6,273 nucleotides of DNA from contig CAZDPU010000035.1 of assembly GCA_964507645.1 (NCBI GenBank), positions 1 to 6,273 of the forward strand, read 5' to 3'. This stretch comes from UBA6624 sp964507645 (lineage in GTDB: Bacteria; UBP7; UBA6624). The notes beneath the pieces are model-generated. The model had not been told where the DNA came from, ran no database searches, and saw only the letters and a list, made by a program, of their open reading frames with translations. Below, piece by piece: positions 5,666 to 6,273 of this stretch (positions within the stretch are counted from its first letter, which is position 1; each line of letters starts with the position of its first letter). The position numbers and the translations under genes are program-made.

Positions 5666-6273
5666 AGAAACTTTTTTATTAAACTTAATGCACCTTGTTT
5701 CCAAGGAACTCTATGACCGGTCCCAGCATCTGAAAAACCGTCTCTATTTTCAAGATACCACTTGTAAGTTCTAATTAAAGTGTCTGAATTGCTGTATTTG
5801 GGAACCCACCCAAGATTTTGTAATTTCGACGTGTCCACCCAAGAATCTTGATCAGCAGTTCCATAAACCCACTTGTAAAGAGGTGATAAATTCAAGAACT
5901 CCAAAAAAGCGAGTGCGGCTTTCGCAAAGGGGGCATTTGTCTGAAGAATCCTTGACCCTTTCCCTGAAACGTCAAAAAGTGATTCAAGATCTTTCTCTAC
6001 AGAGTTAAATCCGGAAGCCCCTACGTTAAAACAGTCATTGGCCTCTTTTTTATTTGAATCTATAAGAAGGCTGACAGCACTAACCAAATCAAAAACATCT
6101 AGAAGTTGGTATTTGTTTTTCCCATCCCCTATAACAGGTATTTTTTTACCATCATGAACCCAGTCAAAAAGTATTTCAAAAACACCCAGCCTTTCAGGGC
6201 CTATGAAGGTTTTTGGCCTAACAACAGATATAAACATCCCATTTTCTCTTTGCTTGATGCATTCAAGTTCAGC
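5662..6273 (-). CDS. NAD-dependent epimerase/dehydratase (extended SDR), C-terminal part
   Basis: This is the last 203 residues of an extended short-chain dehydrogenase/reductase acting on a nucleotide sugar or related substrate. The frame is open to the right edge: before the Met codon at 6237 come twelve more codons (AELECIKQRENG), so that Met is internal and the true start, the Rossmann GxxGxxG and probably the YxxxK pair lie outside the window. Visible family features are AELE..., which normally follows the YxxxK helix; SVVRPKTFIGPERLG, the RPxxxxGP substrate loop; IPVIGDGKNKYQLLDVFDLVSA, the usual GDG...DV.D segment; and CFNVGAS. The C-terminus (HRVPWKQGALSLIKKFL) resembles tails seen in a subset of these enzymes. 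The substrate cannot be assigned. The stop lies in a TTAA shared with the convergent membrane-protein gene. Confidence 0.9.
   Translation of the reverse strand, partial: AELECIKQRENGMFISVVRPKTFIGPERLGVFEILFDWVHDGKKIPVIGDGKNKYQLLDVFDLVSAVSLLIDSNKKEANDCFNVGASGFNSVEKDLESLFDVSGKGSRILQTNAPFAKAALAFLEFLNLSPLYKWVYGTADQDSWVDTSKLQNLGWVPKYSNSDTLIRTYKWYLENRDGFSDAGTGHRVPWKQGALSLIKKFL

Noticed and set aside
5651..5677. Stem TTCTTT/AAAGAA followed by six T at the convergent gene ends
   Set aside because: It has only six pairs with a single G-C pair, and it lies across the end of both coding regions; too weak to call a terminator.
5693..5706. Short hairpin CCTTG-TTTC-CAAGG
   Set aside because: It is within the epimerase coding sequence for PWKQG and has no T-run, so it is most likely chance.
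5662..6237. Epimerase treated as a complete small gene starting at the Met codon at 6237
   Set aside because: The frame continues open to the window edge, with codons that match the family just before this Met, and the Rossmann fold is missing, so the gene is cut by the edge.

Overview
This 6.3 kb window comes from an AT-rich, tightly packed bacterial chromosome. Genes overlap by 1 to 14 bases, and no gap between genes is longer than about 100 bases. The proteins are ordinary bacterial housekeeping and accessory types. A three-part proton-translocating transhydrogenase is found in several bacterial groups, so I do not name a taxon from this window alone. I saw no tRNA, rRNA, CRISPR array, insertion sequence or prophage gene.

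Left block, minus strand (about 60 to 4527). Read in transcription order this is a zinc-less medium-chain dehydrogenase/reductase, then a MarR-type regulator overlapping it by 11 bases, then pntAA, pntAB and pntB. The three pnt genes encode the membrane NAD(P) transhydrogenase, which uses the proton gradient to make NADPH from NADH. A near-consensus sigma-70 promoter (TTGACT, 16 bases, TAGAAT) lies across the marR stop codon, so pnt probably has its own promoter as well as any read-through from upstream. The pnt genes are coupled by stop/start overlaps. A two-part stem-loop with a T-run follows pntB, and beyond it a short minus-strand frame opens at base 60 and leaves the window.

Centre and right, plus strand (4579 to 5665). 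Starting 51 bases from the dehydrogenase and facing away from it is a Nudix hydrolase. It overlaps a small membrane protein with a TTG start, a NicO/NiCoT-like motif pattern and a loop of 13 histidines encoded by three 18-bp repeats. I read this as a probable divalent-metal transporter.

Right edge, minus strand (5662 to 6273). This is the C-terminal part of an extended short-chain dehydrogenase (NAD-dependent epimerase/dehydratase type). It meets the membrane-protein gene tail to tail, and both stop codons lie in one TTAA.

The left block is a redox cluster: an enzyme that probably uses NADPH, a regulator, and the machine that makes NADPH. That functional link is inference. I found no clearly undescribed system. 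The points most worth following are the reductase-MarR-pnt linkage and the His-loop membrane protein with altered metal-site residues.
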